A stretch of 64,000 nucleotides of DNA from Mesonia aquimarina (GCF_003667275.1 NZ_RCNV01000005.1:1-64000); one strand, 5' to 3'. Shown: positions 46,045 to 56,264, counted from the first letter of the stretch. Notes: generated by a model not told the origin, from the letters alone. A program made the numbers and translations.

Positions 46045-47904
46045 TTAATTTAAATTGATGGATTTTTCTTTCGGGTATTTCACCTCATAACTAAAGTTTT
46101 TGCTTTGCGATTCTTTAGCTGAAAGGTTAACGCTCCAAGATAAAATTCCTGTTTTTTCATTGTAAGAAGCTTTTCCGTATTCTCGTTCTTCGACTTTAAT
46201 TTCATCATTTTGAGAAATAGGAATTCGGTCTTCTAAATGAACTTCTACCGCAGTATTCTTGTTATTTTTTAAGGTGATTTCGTAATTACGGTTAAGAATT
46301 CGAGTTCCGCCGAAAAAAGATTTATCCTTTTTATTATTTACTTGTTTCCGTTCTACAACAATAGAAGGATCTGAACCTAGAGATATTTTTAGATCTTTAT
46401 CGATTTCTTTTGTTTGTAAAAAAGTGTTTCCTACAAAACTATTCTGAAAATAAATATTTGCATCCCCAGGAAGTAAATCTAAGTTTTCCCAATTTTTCAA
46501 GGTAGCAGTCAAGTATACAGAAGTTTTAAGCAATGGAGCACTATAATATTCATATTCGGCAGGGATAGTAAAACTTTTAATAGTTACTACTGTATTTTCA
46601 GCTAACGATGGAATTGAATATGGTTTATCAATGGTAAATTCAGTAGTCATAATATTTTCTTCTCTCACCACTTTCGGCGTTTGCATGACTTCCGGTTCCG
46701 CTTGATCACCCTCAACTCTAACGCCAGAAACTTTTCCAGAATAGCTCGTAATAACTACCTCATCTAATGTATTGTTACTCGCTTGCATTTGAAGATTCAT
46801 TTGATTTGCATAAATAGGAATTCGTGCTGTTTGAAAACCTACGAAACTGTAGACCAATTTTTTTCCTCTTGTTACTGAAAGATTATAATTTCCATCGAAA
46901 TCGCTTTGTGTTCCGTTACTTGTTCCCTCTTCAGCAATATTCACTCCCGGTAATGGTAAACCTCCAGAATCGGTAATTGTTCCGTATACTTTTTTTACCG
47001 AAGGATTATAAGGTTGATTGGTTTGATAATAATTTTGATTACTATTTCTTGAGTTAATAAAATTTAAGTAATGTGGATTTACACTTGGTTTTTCAGAAGG
47101 AATACTCGGGTCTCCCGTCGATAATTTTAATTCAACCTCATTCCAATTTACGCCAGTTTCTTGAAAGACGTTTGCTTTGTATGAAAAATGTAAAGGCTCT
47201 TCGGTATTATCAGCTTTAATATCATAGGTCGGAAACCAACCTGCATTTGACACATTGTAGGTAATGCTTAATACAACATTTTGTGAACGTGGGGCATCCA
47301 ATAAGAGTTCAATTTCTCCACGACGACCGGATTGTTCACTTTTTAGCTGATTTATTTCTTGTTGAATTTTAGTAGTTTCAGCCTGTAATTCATTTAATTG
47401 TTGCTTAGTATCGTATATCTCCGTTTTTATCTCGCTTATTCTATTGCGATAATAAACCGCGTATTGCTTTAGTTTTTCTAAGGAAGCACTTTCATTATCG
47501 GTATTAATTTTCTTATTGGTAATTAAAACAGATTCCTCTTCTTCTAAACCTGCAATTTTATTTCTTAGTAAAGTTAACGCACGGTTTTTAGTGATTAATT
47601 GCTCTTTCAAAGCAATCATTTGAGGAGAAGATTCATCTTTTCCTAAATACGTAATTCTATAATTTACTGCCGAAATAGTTACTTCTCCTACCCCACTAAC
47701 CTGAATACTATTCTGATTAATTGTAGGCGATAAATCTGAGAAAACAACTTTAGAGCTTCCGGCGGGTAAATTAAAAGATGCTTCGGAAGTAACTTGCGCT
47801 CCGCTAAGAAAAACCGTAACTTTTTTAGGTGTCAGTTTCGGGTTTATTTCGCTTGCAAAAAGCAAACTAGGTAAAAATAAAAAGAGGAAGAATTTAATGT
47901 TCAT
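46045..47904 (-). CDS. MuiA/DUF4139 family protein with inserted carboxypeptidase-regulatory-like domain
   Basis: 619 aa with signal peptide (FFLFLFLPSLLFAS). An N-terminal DUF4140-type segment (KVTVFLSGAQVTSEASFNLPAGSSKVVFSDL), a coiled coil (about 95-195), and a DUF4139 body (TYNVSNAGWFPTYDI ... NWNEVELKLSTGDPS) that resumes after an insert at about 303-395. The insert reads like a SusC/TonB-receptor N-terminal domain (VYGTITDSGGLPLPGVNIAE, ending LDEVVITSYSG). It is therefore a fusion-like architecture. It is probably periplasmic or surface-exposed; the role is unknown. Confidence 0.82.
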   Translation of the reverse strand: MNIKFFLFLFLPSLLFASEINPKLTPKKVTVFLSGAQVTSEASFNLPAGSSKVVFSDLSPTINQNSIQVSGVGEVTISAVNYRITYLGKDESSPQMIALKEQLITKNRALTLLRNKIAGLEEEESVLITNKKINTDNESASLEKLKQYAVYYRNRISEIKTEIYDTKQQLNELQAETTKIQQEINQLKSEQSGRRGEIELLLDAPRSQNVVLSITYNVSNAGWFPTYDIKADNTEEPLHFSYKANVFQETGVNWNEVELKLSTGDPSIPSEKPSVNPHYLNFINSRNSNQNYYQTNQPYNPSVKKVYGTITDSGGLPLPGVNIAEEGTSNGTQSDFDGNYNLSVTRGKKLVYSFVGFQTARIPIYANQMNLQMQASNNTLDEVVITSYSGKVSGVRVEGDQAEPEVMQTPKVVREENIMTTEFTIDKPYSIPSLAENTVVTIKSFTIPAEYEYYSAPLLKTSVYLTATLKNWENLDLLPGDANIYFQNSFVGNTFLQTKEIDKDLKISLGSDPSIVVERKQVNNKKDKSFFGGTRILNRNYEITLKNNKNTAVEVHLEDRIPISQNDEIKVEEREYGKASYNEKTGILSWSVNLSAKESQSKNFSYEVKYPKEKSINLN

Positions 47905-47950
47905 AATGACAGTTTTTTCTTCCTCTAAAATAAGATAAATAAATTGCTAT

Positions 47951-49183
47951 TTACGAAACTGCTTTCAACTTTTTAATGGTTGATTTTTGTAAAGCTTTTT
48001 CAGCATAGCTTTTGGTTACTTTTAATTCTGTTGTTCCGCTTTCGGGCAATTCAAACATAGCATCAGTTAAAATTGCTTCACATAAAGAACGTAATCCTCT
48101 GGCTCCTAATTTATATTCTACCGCTTTAGTTACAATATAATCTAAGGCACCATTGGTAATTTCAAATTCAATATCATCCATTCCAAAAAGCTTCGTGTAT
48201 TGCTTTACTAATGCATTTTTTGGTTCCGTTAAAATAAGACGTAAGGTTTCTTCGTCTAATGGATTCATATAGGTCAAGACCGGTAGACGACCGATAATTT
48301 CCGGAATCAATCCAAAATCTTTTAAGTCTTTTGGAATAATATATTTCAGTAAATTATCCTTTTCTATGGTATCCTCAGTTTTAGAAGCGCTATAACCAAC
48401 AGCTTGCATGTTCAGCCTTTTGGTTATGTTTCTATCAATTCCATCAAAAGCTCCACCGGCAATAAATAGAATATTGCTTGTATCTACTTCAATAAATTTT
48501 TGATCGGGATGCTTTCTTCCTCCTTTTGGCGGAACATTTACTGTAGTTCCTTCTAACAGTTTCAACAAAGCTTGCTGAACACCTTCTCCACTTACATCTC
48601 TAGTAATAGAAGGATTGTCACCTTTACGGGCAATTTTATCAATTTCATCAATAAAAACGATTCCCTGCTGTGCTTTTTCTAAGTTATAATCTGCCGCTTG
48701 CAATAAACGCGTTAAAATACTTTCTACATCTTCTCCAACATAACCTGCTTCGGTTAATACAGTTGCATCAACAATTGCTAACGGAACATTTAGCATTTTA
48801 GCGATGGTTTTTGCCATTAAGGTTTTTCCAGTACCGGTTTGACCCACCATAACAATATTGCTCTTTTGGATTTCGATTTCGTTCTCGTCTTCCGGCTGAA
48901 GCAACCGTTTATAATGGTTATATACAGCTACAGAAAGTACTTTTTTACTGTATTCCTGACCGATGACATAACTATCTAAAAATTCTTTAATCGCTTTTGG
49001 TTTTCTAAGCATTAACTCAGAACTTAATTCTTTTGTTCCCTCTTGCTTAGATTCTTCTACTACAATTCCGTGCGCTTGCTCAATGCAACGATCGCAAATG
49101 TGTGCATCTAATCCCGCGATTAATAAGTTTGTTTCGGGTTTTTTACGCCCGCAAAAAGAACATTCTAACTCTTCCTTTGCCAT
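47951..49183 (-). CDS. clpX: ClpX ATPase
   Basis: 410 aa. N-terminal zinc-binding domain ([26 protein letters not shown]), then AAA+ core with Walker A GQTGTGKT, Walker [11 protein letters not shown], and sensor motifs ([13 protein letters not shown]). ClpX unfolds substrates and feeds them to ClpP. It lies three bases downstream of clpP on the same strand, so the two are co-transcribed with, or just after, tig. Confidence 0.98.
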   Translation of the reverse strand: MAKEELECSFCGRKKPETNLLIAGLDAHICDRCIEQAHGIVVEESKQEGTKELSSELMLRKPKAIKEFLDSYVIGQEYSKKVLSVAVYNHYKRLLQPEDENEIEIQKSNIVMVGQTGTGKTLMAKTIAKMLNVPLAIVDATVLTEAGYVGEDVESILTRLLQAADYNLEKAQQGIVFIDEIDKIARKGDNPSITRDVSGEGVQQALLKLLEGTTVNVPPKGGRKHPDQKFIEVDTSNILFIAGGAFDGIDRNITKRLNMQAVGYSASKTEDTIEKDNLLKYIIPKDLKDFGLIPEIIGRLPVLTYMNPLDEETLRLILTEPKNALVKQYTKLFGMDDIEFEITNGALDYIVTKAVEYKLGARGLRSLCEAILTDAMFELPESGTTELKVTKSYAEKALQKSTIKKLKAVS

Positions 49184-49186
49184 AAA

Positions 49187-49876
49187 TTATGCTTTCTTCT
49201 CTTCTTCTCTCGTTAAAATTTCGTCAATCATTCCGTATTTCTTGGCTTTTTCTGCTTTCATCCAATAATCACGGTCGCTATCTTCATAAACTTTGTCGTA
49301 CGACTGCCCACTATGTTTCGAAATTATCTTATATAATTCCTCTTTTAAGGTAACAATTTCTCTAGCAGTAATTTCTATATCACTTGCTTGCCCTTGTGCT
49401 CCACCTAAAGGCTGATGGATCATCACGCGAGAATGTGGTAATCCGCTGCGTTTTCCATTTTCTCCGGCACACAATAAAACTGCTCCCATAGAAGCTGCCA
49501 TTCCTGTACAGATTGTTGCAATATCAGGCTTAATAAATTGCATCGTATCATAAATACCTAAACCTGCATACACACTACCTCCTGGAGAATTAATATAAAT
49601 TTGAATATCTTTATTAGCATCTGTACTTTCTAAAAAAAGCATCTGTGCTTGTACAATATTTGCAACTTGATCGTTAATTGCTGTTCCTAAAAAAATGATT
49701 CTATCCATCATTAATCTAGAAAACACATCCATAGCCACGGCATTCATTTGACGCTCCTCAATAATATTAGGCGTCATTCCTACCGGCGTCATACTGGTGA
49801 TAATTTTATCGTAATAATTGCTATTGATCCCTTGATCTTTAATGGCAAATTTTTCAAATTCTTTTCCGAAATCCAT
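49187..49876 (-). CDS. clpP: ClpP protease subunit
   Basis: 229 aa. Catalytic triad visible: Ser129 in GMAASMGAVLL, His154 in SRVMIHQPLGG, Asp203 in SDRDYWM. It includes a longer N-terminal extension (about 35 residues) than the E. coli protein, as seen in Bacteroidota. It makes the tetradecameric serine protease that works with ClpX. Confidence 0.97.
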   Translation of the reverse strand: MDFGKEFEKFAIKDQGINSNYYDKIITSMTPVGMTPNIIEERQMNAVAMDVFSRLMMDRIIFLGTAINDQVANIVQAQMLFLESTDANKDIQIYINSPGGSVYAGLGIYDTMQFIKPDIATICTGMAASMGAVLLCAGENGKRSGLPHSRVMIHQPLGGAQGQASDIEITAREIVTLKEELYKIISKHSGQSYDKVYEDSDRDYWMKAEKAKKYGMIDEILTREEEKKA

Positions 49877-49927
49877 AAATTTCTCTTCTTATTTTATTGC
49901 TGAAAAGCGTTTGTACTAGTACTAAAA

Positions 49928-49959
49928 AAGGCGCTAGCCCAATTTGGGTTAAACGCCTT
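49928..49959 (-). terminator. Hairpin between tig and clpP
   Basis: AAGGCG-cta-GCCCAA-tt-TGGGTT-aaa-CGCCTT: an imperfect stem-loop between the tig stop and the clpP start. It may partially terminate transcription or stabilise the message. Confidence 0.55.
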
Positions 49960-49986
49960 AAAGATAAGTATTAATTCTATAAAAGA

Positions 49987-51309
49987 CTACTTATAAACTT
50001 CCTTAACAAAATTTTCGTATGTTAACTCTTTGTTCTCTAAGTTTGCCTTTTCTTTATAAAGATCAAGTAACTTTTTATTCATTACTTGTTCTGATAATTT
50101 TTTCACCTCTTCTTGGTTAGAAAGTACGCGACTTGCGATATCTTCTAAATCTTTGTCTGAAGGATCCATCTGACCGAATTGCGCCATTTGCATCTTGATG
50201 CGTTCTTTGGTCATTTCTTTTAATTCTTCAAACTGAACCTGAAGCTCGTTTTCTTGAATTAATTTTCCTTCGATCAACTGAAAACGAAGTCCTTTTTCAC
50301 TTTTTTCGTATTCTTCCTTAGCTTCATCTGCAGTTAATTCTTTCTCACCGCTTACTTGAATCCAACGTTGAAGAAATTCTTTTGGCAGATCAAATTCTGT
50401 TTGCTCTATAAGACGCTCAGTTACATCATTTAACAACTGCTGATCGCTTTGTTGCACAAACTGTCCTTCAGCATCTTCTTTAATTTTCTCTTTTAACTCG
50501 CTTACTGAAGTTACTTTTCCTTCTCCAAATAATTTATCAAATAATTCTTGATCCAATTCAGCAGGAATTTGCTCATTTACTTCAGAAATTTCAAAAGTCA
50601 CTTCAATATCTAAATCGTGCGCTTTCTCATGTTCAACTTTTAAGAACTCCATTAATTCGTGATCGTTCTCAAATAAGTTTTTAGTTTTTAGACTGATTGT
50701 ATCTCCAACTTTTGCTCCAACAAATTTGTTAAGATTTCTTTTTCCCTTAATCTTTTCTAAAGGAAGCGTTGTAGTATTTTCAATTCCTTCTTCTTCATTT
50801 TTGAAGGTTCCGGTAACTTGATCGCCTTCTGCAGCTTCATCTTTAGCCACTAATTTACCATATTGTTTCTGAATGGTTTTGATTTGATTTTCAATCATTT
50901 CATCATCAGCAACAATTGTATAATGGGTGATTGCCTTTTTGGTATTTAACTCAACTTCAAATTTAGGAGAAAGCCCTAATTCAAATTCGAATTCATAATT
51001 ATCATCACTCCAATCGAAATTTTCTTGTTCTTTAGGAAGCGGATTCCCTAAAACATCTAATTTTTCTTCGGTTAAATACTTATTCAACGATTCTTGAAGA
51101 AGTTTATTCACTTCATCAACAAGTACAGCTTTTCCATATTGCTTTTGGACCAACCCCATAGGAACGTGCCCCTTTCTAAAACCAGGAATATTAGCCGATT
51201 TACGATAGTCTTTTAAAACTTTTTCTACTTTAGGATTGTAATCTTCTTTAGCGATTTCAACCTTAACCACTGCATTGAGCTCGTCAATATTTTCTCTTGT
51301 GATGTTCAT
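49987..51309 (-). CDS. tig: Trigger factor
   Basis: 440 aa. The N-terminal ribosome-binding motif lies in ANIPGFRKGHVPMGLVQKQYG (the GFRxGxxP core is present), then a divergent FKBP-like middle part and a helical C-terminal chaperone domain. It binds nascent chains at the exit tunnel. The peptidyl-prolyl isomerase middle domain is poorly conserved, as in other Bacteroidota. A good promoter (51340-51370) lies just upstream. Confidence 0.92.
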   Translation of the reverse strand: MNITRENIDELNAVVKVEIAKEDYNPKVEKVLKDYRKSANIPGFRKGHVPMGLVQKQYGKAVLVDEVNKLLQESLNKYLTEEKLDVLGNPLPKEQENFDWSDDNYEFEFELGLSPKFEVELNTKKAITHYTIVADDEMIENQIKTIQKQYGKLVAKDEAAEGDQVTGTFKNEEEGIENTTTLPLEKIKGKRNLNKFVGAKVGDTISLKTKNLFENDHELMEFLKVEHEKAHDLDIEVTFEISEVNEQIPAELDQELFDKLFGEGKVTSVSELKEKIKEDAEGQFVQQSDQQLLNDVTERLIEQTEFDLPKEFLQRWIQVSGEKELTADEAKEEYEKSEKGLRFQLIEGKLIQENELQVQFEELKEMTKERIKMQMAQFGQMDPSDKDLEDIASRVLSNQEEVKKLSEQVMNKKLLDLYKEKANLENKELTYENFVKEVYK

Positions 51310-51339
51310 TCTTAACTATTCTTTCTAAAAATTGGAGTG

Positions 51340-51370
51340 CAAAATTACAATTTATTTACCTGCCAACCAA
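51340..51370 (-). promoter_or_regulatory. Promoter of tig (-33 TTG / -7 TAATTTTG)
   Basis: On the minus strand, TTG (51370-51368) is 20 bp upstream of TAATTTTG (51347-51340), matching the Bacteroidota consensus exactly. The tig start codon is about 30 bp downstream. Confidence 0.65.
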
Positions 51371-51378
51371 GTTTTTAA

Positions 51379-51729
51379 TCAGTTCGATTTTGAATTTTCA
51401 AAAGCTTTAAATAGAATAGATTGACAAAAAGAAAGTAATAAACTAAAGAGTAGCGCCCACCAAAAACCATCTACATAGAAACCACCAACTAAACCGGTAA
51501 CCATTAAAATAATTAAGGCATTAATTACAAGTAAAAACAAACCAAAAGTTACAACCGTAACGGGTAGGGTGAATAAAATAAGTATTGGTTTTACTAAAAT
51601 ATTCATCAAGCCCAAAACAATAGCAATAACAATTCCCGTAAAATAGCTTTCTACCGCCACACCCGGCAATAAATTTGCTAAAGCAACTACAATAAAGGCA
51701 GTCACTAAAATGCGTAAAAGTAAATTCAT
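51379..51729 (-). CDS. Phage-holin-family/YvlD-type membrane protein
   Basis: 116 aa, four hydrophobic helices (LLLRILVTAFIVVALANLLPGV, YFTGIVIAIVLGLMNILVKPIL, LPVTVVTFGLFLLVINALIILMV, FWWALLFSLLLSFCQSILF). The NILVKPILILFTLPVTVVTFGLF core is diagnostic of the COG1950 (YvlD/PF04020) family of small inner-membrane proteins, called holin-like but without proven lytic activity. It is monocistronic or followed by tig with a separate promoter. Confidence 0.88.
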   Translation of the reverse strand: MNLLLRILVTAFIVVALANLLPGVAVESYFTGIVIAIVLGLMNILVKPILILFTLPVTVVTFGLFLLVINALIILMVTGLVGGFYVDGFWWALLFSLLLSFCQSILFKAFENSKSN

Positions 51730-51750
51730 AACAATTCTTTTTATAAAAAT

Positions 51751-51782
51751 AAAAAAGTGCCGAGGAATTTCGGCACTTTTTT
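51751..51782. terminator. Terminator between the SGNH lipoprotein and YvlD-type genes
   Basis: AAAAAAGTGCCGA-ggaat-TTCGGCACTTTTTT stem-loop; it could end the SGNH/FadL transcript on the minus strand. T-runs flank it on both strands. Confidence 0.8.
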
Positions 51783-51802
51783 ATTTTTTTAAACAGTATT
51801 TT

Positions 51803-53389
51803 CTATTCTGTTACACCAGATCCGATTGAAGGACCACCGTTATATGCTCCAACATTTACTTTAGGAACAGTTGCGCTATAAGTTTGGTTAACCTCCTCAA
51901 TAATTCTATTAGCAACTACCGCATAACCGCGAGGAGTTAAGTGAATGCCATCTAAAGAAAAAGCCCCACCGGTTGCAAATTCAGATGTTATCATTCCGCC
52001 GTCATACATCACGCCTCCATTGGCCACATTGTTAAGCAATTCATTAGCATCAACATATGCCAAATTATTTGCATTAGCAATACCTTCTATAGTTGCATTG
52101 TAGGTTGCTGTGATGCCAGCAATTTCTTCCTGCTCTGCCGGAATTAAAACAAATTGATCTTGCATCGGGTAAGAAACACCATTGACAGACAATTGTCCTG
52201 CTAATTCTTGCGGCACTCCCAAGCCAACCAATTCTTGAACTCGATCAGTATTCACAACTCCAATAGCACTCTGGCTAGTTAATAATACTAAGTCATTTTC
52301 ATTAGCTTGACGTGCTTGACCGTATTGCTGGCCGTAAACTGCAGCCGTAGGTGCCGGAAGCCCACCGGCTACTAAGGCTTGTGTTAACTGTTGAGAAATA
52401 TCAGTTAAAGATTCATCTTGCACAACGATTCCGCTTGGTCCCGTAGTAGAAAACTGAATAGACCGTTCCGGCACACCTAAGGCTGCAAACGCTTGATTTA
52501 ACTGAGCATAAGTTGCGTTTAGTGTCGCTAATTGATCTCCTAAAAGAGCTGGTGTTAAAGGGTTATAAGGAACCGTAGTAAAAAAAGCAGTTGCTGCAAC
52601 ATCCGGAATATTAATCAACACCCCTCCACTAGCTGAAGACATTAACGCCTCCACTTCTTGCGAGTAAACACTAGCAAATACATTAGGATCTGTAATATCA
52701 TTAGACCCATAAGTTGTTGGATCTAAATTTCCCGTTTGGTTTACACCAATGCCTCCAGAAGTGGCATAACTTAACACGTCATTATTCCCAATCCAAAGCG
52801 AAAAAAAGCTCGGGTTTTGCGCAACCGCATCTTCTAAAACTGTTGCTTCAGCAGAGGATCTAAATCTGACAAAATAAGGATTTGCCTGCCCCGTAGCTAC
52901 ACCTGAAGCATTTCCGTAACCGGATGCTAACAAATGAAAGCTCTTCGCTCCGGGAACGCCCATATTATTAAATGATCCGGAAAGTGTGTTAGTTATTTCT
53001 GTGGATGGTGTTCCTTCAATATTTGTAGGCGCCGGGCTTCCACTTGCACCAACATCTAATATTAATCTTGTATCAACTATTTGATTTCCATTTAGCAGTA
53101 AACCTCCAATATTATCTGCCATTAAAGGTTGTGTAAATTCACCTCCTCCCACGTGTTCAAATTGTTGAGCTAAAATATTAGGATAAGAGTTTTTTTGACC
53201 TTGGATATATAAAGCATTATCTGCAAAACCAGCCGTCAGTGAATTTCCTAAAGCAACATAATTACTAAAATCTGCTTCACCACTTGTATATAAATCTCCG
53301 TCTTCTACAGAATTGTCAAATTCAGGTTCGCAAGAAACTAAAGCTACTCCAAGCGAAATTGCAGTTATATATTTGATATAATTTTTCAT
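51803..53389 (-). CDS. SGNH/GDSL-type lipoprotein
   Basis: 528 aa. Lipobox LVSC with Cys20. The SGNH blocks are visible: block I as VALGNSLTAGF (48-54; GNSL where GDSL is usual, with Ser50 the nucleophile), block III as WIGNNDVL, and block V as DGIHLTPRGYAVVANRI near the C-terminus with Asp and His. It is likely an esterase or lipase on the outer membrane. It begins 11 bp after the FadL-type porin gene, so the two are co-transcribed. Confidence 0.85.
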   Translation of the reverse strand: MKNYIKYITAISLGVALVSCEPEFDNSVEDGDLYTSGEADFSNYVALGNSLTAGFADNALYIQGQKNSYPNILAQQFEHVGGGEFTQPLMADNIGGLLLNGNQIVDTRLILDVGASGSPAPTNIEGTPSTEITNTLSGSFNNMGVPGAKSFHLLASGYGNASGVATGQANPYFVRFRSSAEATVLEDAVAQNPSFFSLWIGNNDVLSYATSGGIGVNQTGNLDPTTYGSNDITDPNVFASVYSQEVEALMSSASGGVLINIPDVAATAFFTTVPYNPLTPALLGDQLATLNATYAQLNQAFAALGVPERSIQFSTTGPSGIVVQDESLTDISQQLTQALVAGGLPAPTAAVYGQQYGQARQANENDLVLLTSQSAIGVVNTDRVQELVGLGVPQELAGQLSVNGVSYPMQDQFVLIPAEQEEIAGITATYNATIEGIANANNLAYVDANELLNNVANGGVMYDGGMITSEFATGGAFSLDGIHLTPRGYAVVANRIIEEVNQTYSATVPKVNVGAYNGGPSIGSGVTE

Positions 53390-53400
53390 GTATTTTAATT

Positions 53401-54657
53401 TTATAGATTTACAGTCACCCCAAGACCCGGTAGGAAGGCATTACTTTTATAAGTACCTCCAAAAGGAACATTTTGTCCGTTTTCTTGATAGTAATCATAT
53501 GATTCTTGTACTTCTTCAAATCGTAAGTAAACAAATGAAGCATCTACAGCAATAGCCGGCGTGATTTGATAAGATAAACCACCGGTATATCCATGAGAAT
53601 CGTTTCTTGGCGTTTCAGGCGCAAAATACCCGGAACGCACCGGAGTTTCATCAAAATAGTACCCAACACGTAAGGTTAATTTATCTAAGGCTTGGTATTG
53701 TAATCCAAAACGATAAGTTGAAGCGTTTTTATAATTTCTAGGATTAAAAGAATCCGGTACACCCTCAGGAGCAAAATCGATATCTAATGAATTATACACT
53801 TCCCAAATAGTACGATTATAATCAAATGCAAAAAGCCATTTTTCACAAAATTTATAAGAAAGTCCTACTGTAAATTCTGCCGGAAGAGGCAACGAAGCAT
53901 CAAATGCTACAGTCCCATTTTCTACCGGAGCCAAAGGAGAGTTAGGCACATTACTAAACGTTGCATCGCCATTTTCTGCCTCCAATATAATTTCTGAACG
54001 ATAGTTCATCCCTATCCGTAAGTTTTCAGTAGGATTAAACATAAAGCTAGCAGACCACCCCATATTGGTTACATTAGAAGCATCAATTTCTACATTAGAT
54101 CGGTTTCCATTTTCATCGGTCAGTGTTCGGTTAATATTTCTATTAAAATTCACCCCGCCTGTAACGAAAATTGGTCCACCACCTACACTAAAATATTCAG
54201 ACAACTTAAAAGAAACTAACGGCTGAATATAAATAGCTTGTAAGTCAATATCATTAACTAAATGAGAGCCAGCCCAATCAGTTGGATATTCTACACTACT
54301 TCCATAAGGTGTATATGCACTTAAGCCCACCGTAAACCAGTCGGTTACTTGATAAGAAGCATATAAATAGAAAGGAGTACTTAAATTATTTTCAGTTTCT
54401 GCAAATTGACCGGTTTCACCGTTTTGCCAGCGAACATTAGAAATAACACCGGTAACTCCAGCAGACACATTCAATTTGTTTTCTAGGTACACCAAACCAG
54501 CAGGATTAAAAAATGCCAGTTCTGCACTATTAACAACAGCCACTCCAGCGTGCCCCATTGCAAGAGCGCGTTGTCCCTGCGTGCTTACACGATAACCGCC
54601 AGCATAAACCGATGCCGAGAGTAATGCGATTAGCATGAAAAGTAACGATTTTCTCAT
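53401..54657 (-). CDS. OmpP1/FadL family outer-membrane transporter
   Basis: 418 aa. Signal peptide MRKSLLFMLIALLSASVYAG and the family N-terminus GYRVSTQGQRALAMGHAGVAVVNSAELAFFNPAGLVYLE (the NPAG motif marks the hatch region), followed by barrel strands to the end. FadL-type proteins let hydrophobic compounds cross the outer membrane. It pairs with the SGNH lipoprotein just downstream, which suggests uptake plus hydrolysis of a lipidic substrate; this link is an inference. Confidence 0.9.
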   Translation of the reverse strand: MRKSLLFMLIALLSASVYAGGYRVSTQGQRALAMGHAGVAVVNSAELAFFNPAGLVYLENKLNVSAGVTGVISNVRWQNGETGQFAETENNLSTPFYLYASYQVTDWFTVGLSAYTPYGSSVEYPTDWAGSHLVNDIDLQAIYIQPLVSFKLSEYFSVGGGPIFVTGGVNFNRNINRTLTDENGNRSNVEIDASNVTNMGWSASFMFNPTENLRIGMNYRSEIILEAENGDATFSNVPNSPLAPVENGTVAFDASLPLPAEFTVGLSYKFCEKWLFAFDYNRTIWEVYNSLDIDFAPEGVPDSFNPRNYKNASTYRFGLQYQALDKLTLRVGYYFDETPVRSGYFAPETPRNDSHGYTGGLSYQITPAIAVDASFVYLRFEEVQESYDYYQENGQNVPFGGTYKSNAFLPGLGVTVNL

Positions 54658-54764
54658 AAGTAAAGTAAATTATTGATTAATTGATTTGCAGCCTAATTTA
54701 ACAATTAAATTAAAAAACACGAATAAAATCTTAAAATATTATGCTTGCATAGCAAAATTTAACA

Positions 54765-55532
54765 TTAATTATTTAGATACCCTATACAAATAGTGTAGAA
54801 TTCTTCCATTTTTTCGGCATGAACCCAATGCCCGGCATCTTTTATGGTGGCAAGATTGCTTTTTGGAAAGTGTTTTTTGAGTAAGCCCTTATCTTCTTCT
54901 TTTATATAACCGGATTTTTGACCTTTTATGAACAATGTTCTTCCGTTATACTTTGCATTATCGCTTAATGAAATTCCTACTTGCTCGATGTTTTCTTTCA
55001 AAACCGGCAAATTCATTCGTAATGCAAGTTTATTTTTTTCTTTCCAATATAAGTTTTTCAGTAAAAATTGACGAACCCCCCATTCTTGAATATACTCTTT
55101 TAATTTTTCATCTGCGTCCCCACGTGAAGTCAATTCACTTTCACTCAACATCGTTAAACCTTCCAAAATTGTTTGATGATGTGGCGGATAGTATTTCGGC
55201 GCTATATCAACTATTATTAACTCCTCAATAAGATCAGGAAAATCAACCGCAACTTTCATCGCTGTTTTTCCTCCCATAGAATGTCCTAGCAAAACAATAT
55301 TTTCTAGCTGATGTGTTTTACAATATTCTTGAATATCTTCTGCCATTAACTGGTAACTAAACTCTTTTGTGTGCGGACTTCTACCGTGATTTCGCTGATC
55401 TATTAAATGAATTTGATAATTTTCCTTTGCAAATTTTTTAGCTAAAGTTTTCCAATTATCGCCCATTCCTAAAAACCCGTGAAGAATTAAAAAAGGCCTT
55501 CCTTCTCCTATAATATTCGAATGTAATTTCAT
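54765..55532 (-). CDS. Alpha/beta-fold hydrolase
   Basis: 255 aa from ATG 55532 (MKLHSNIIGEGRPFLILHGFLG). A longer start at 55547 abuts the pdxJ stop and adds five residues. It has the oxyanion HGF, nucleophile elbow GHSMGG (Ser), and DAGHWVHAEK holding the catalytic His. It resembles YbfF/esterase-type hydrolases; the substrate is unknown. It follows pdxJ with almost no gap and is likely translationally coupled. Confidence 0.87.
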   Translation of the reverse strand: MKLHSNIIGEGRPFLILHGFLGMGDNWKTLAKKFAKENYQIHLIDQRNHGRSPHTKEFSYQLMAEDIQEYCKTHQLENIVLLGHSMGGKTAMKVAVDFPDLIEELIIVDIAPKYYPPHHQTILEGLTMLSESELTSRGDADEKLKEYIQEWGVRQFLLKNLYWKEKNKLALRMNLPVLKENIEQVGISLSDNAKYNGRTLFIKGQKSGYIKEEDKGLLKKHFPKSNLATIKDAGHWVHAEKMEEFYTICIGYLNN

Positions 55533-55547
55533 AAAAAACCAGTTCAA

Positions 55548-56264
55548 TTATTTCAATAAAGATAAATATTCCTGAATAACAGTTGCTAAACCTTCGTACA
55601 AGGCTTCTGCTATTAGGGCGTGCCCAATTGAAACTTCTTGCAAACCAGGAACACTTTCTTTAAAAAAACGAATATTTTGAAGCGATAAATCATGCCCAGC
55701 ATTAATTCCCAAGCCTAGCTCTTGCGCCAATTTAGCACAGTCTGCATAAGGTTTTACTGCTTTTTCTTTATTTCCCTTAGCAAATCCCGTAGCATAATCT
55801 TCGGTATAAAGTTCAATTCTATCGGTTCCAGTTTGAGCAGCTCCTTCAATCATTTCTTTTATCGGATCTACAAAGATAGAGGTACGAATATTATGTTTTT
55901 TAAATTCAGAAATTATCTCCCTCAAATAATCGCGGTGTTTTAGAGTATCCCAACCCGCATTAGACGTTAGCACGTTTTCATCATCAGGCACTAAGGTGAC
56001 TTGTGTTGGTTTGTTTTCTAAAACTAAACTTATAAAATCATCCACGGGATTTCCTTCAATATTAAATTCAGTTGAAACAATTGGAGCTAAATCGCGAACA
56101 TCTTGATATCTAATATGACGTTCATCCGGCCTGGGATGAACAGTTATTCCTTGAGCACCAAACCTCTCGATGTTGTTAGCAGCTTCAACAACATTAGGCA
56201 CGTTTCCTCCACGGGCATTTCTAAGCGTGGCAATTTTATTTATGTTAACACTAAGCTTTGTCAT
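55548..56264 (-). CDS. pdxJ: Pyridoxine 5'-phosphate synthase PdxJ
   Basis: 238 aa, family length. [26 protein letters not shown] is the conserved N-terminus; [30 protein letters not shown] and [17 protein letters not shown] are the standard motifs with catalytic His and Glu. It condenses deoxyxylulose phosphate with aminoacetone phosphate to make pyridoxine phosphate (vitamin B6). It is divergent from the CBS-domain gene; TATTTTTG and TAACTTTG boxes upstream are possible -7 elements, without a placed -33. Confidence 0.97.
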   Translation of the reverse strand: MTKLSVNINKIATLRNARGGNVPNVVEAANNIERFGAQGITVHPRPDERHIRYQDVRDLAPIVSTEFNIEGNPVDDFISLVLENKPTQVTLVPDDENVLTSNAGWDTLKHRDYLREIISEFKKHNIRTSIFVDPIKEMIEGAAQTGTDRIELYTEDYATGFAKGNKEKAVKPYADCAKLAQELGLGINAGHDLSLQNIRFFKESVPGLQEVSIGHALIAEALYEGLATVIQEYLSLLK

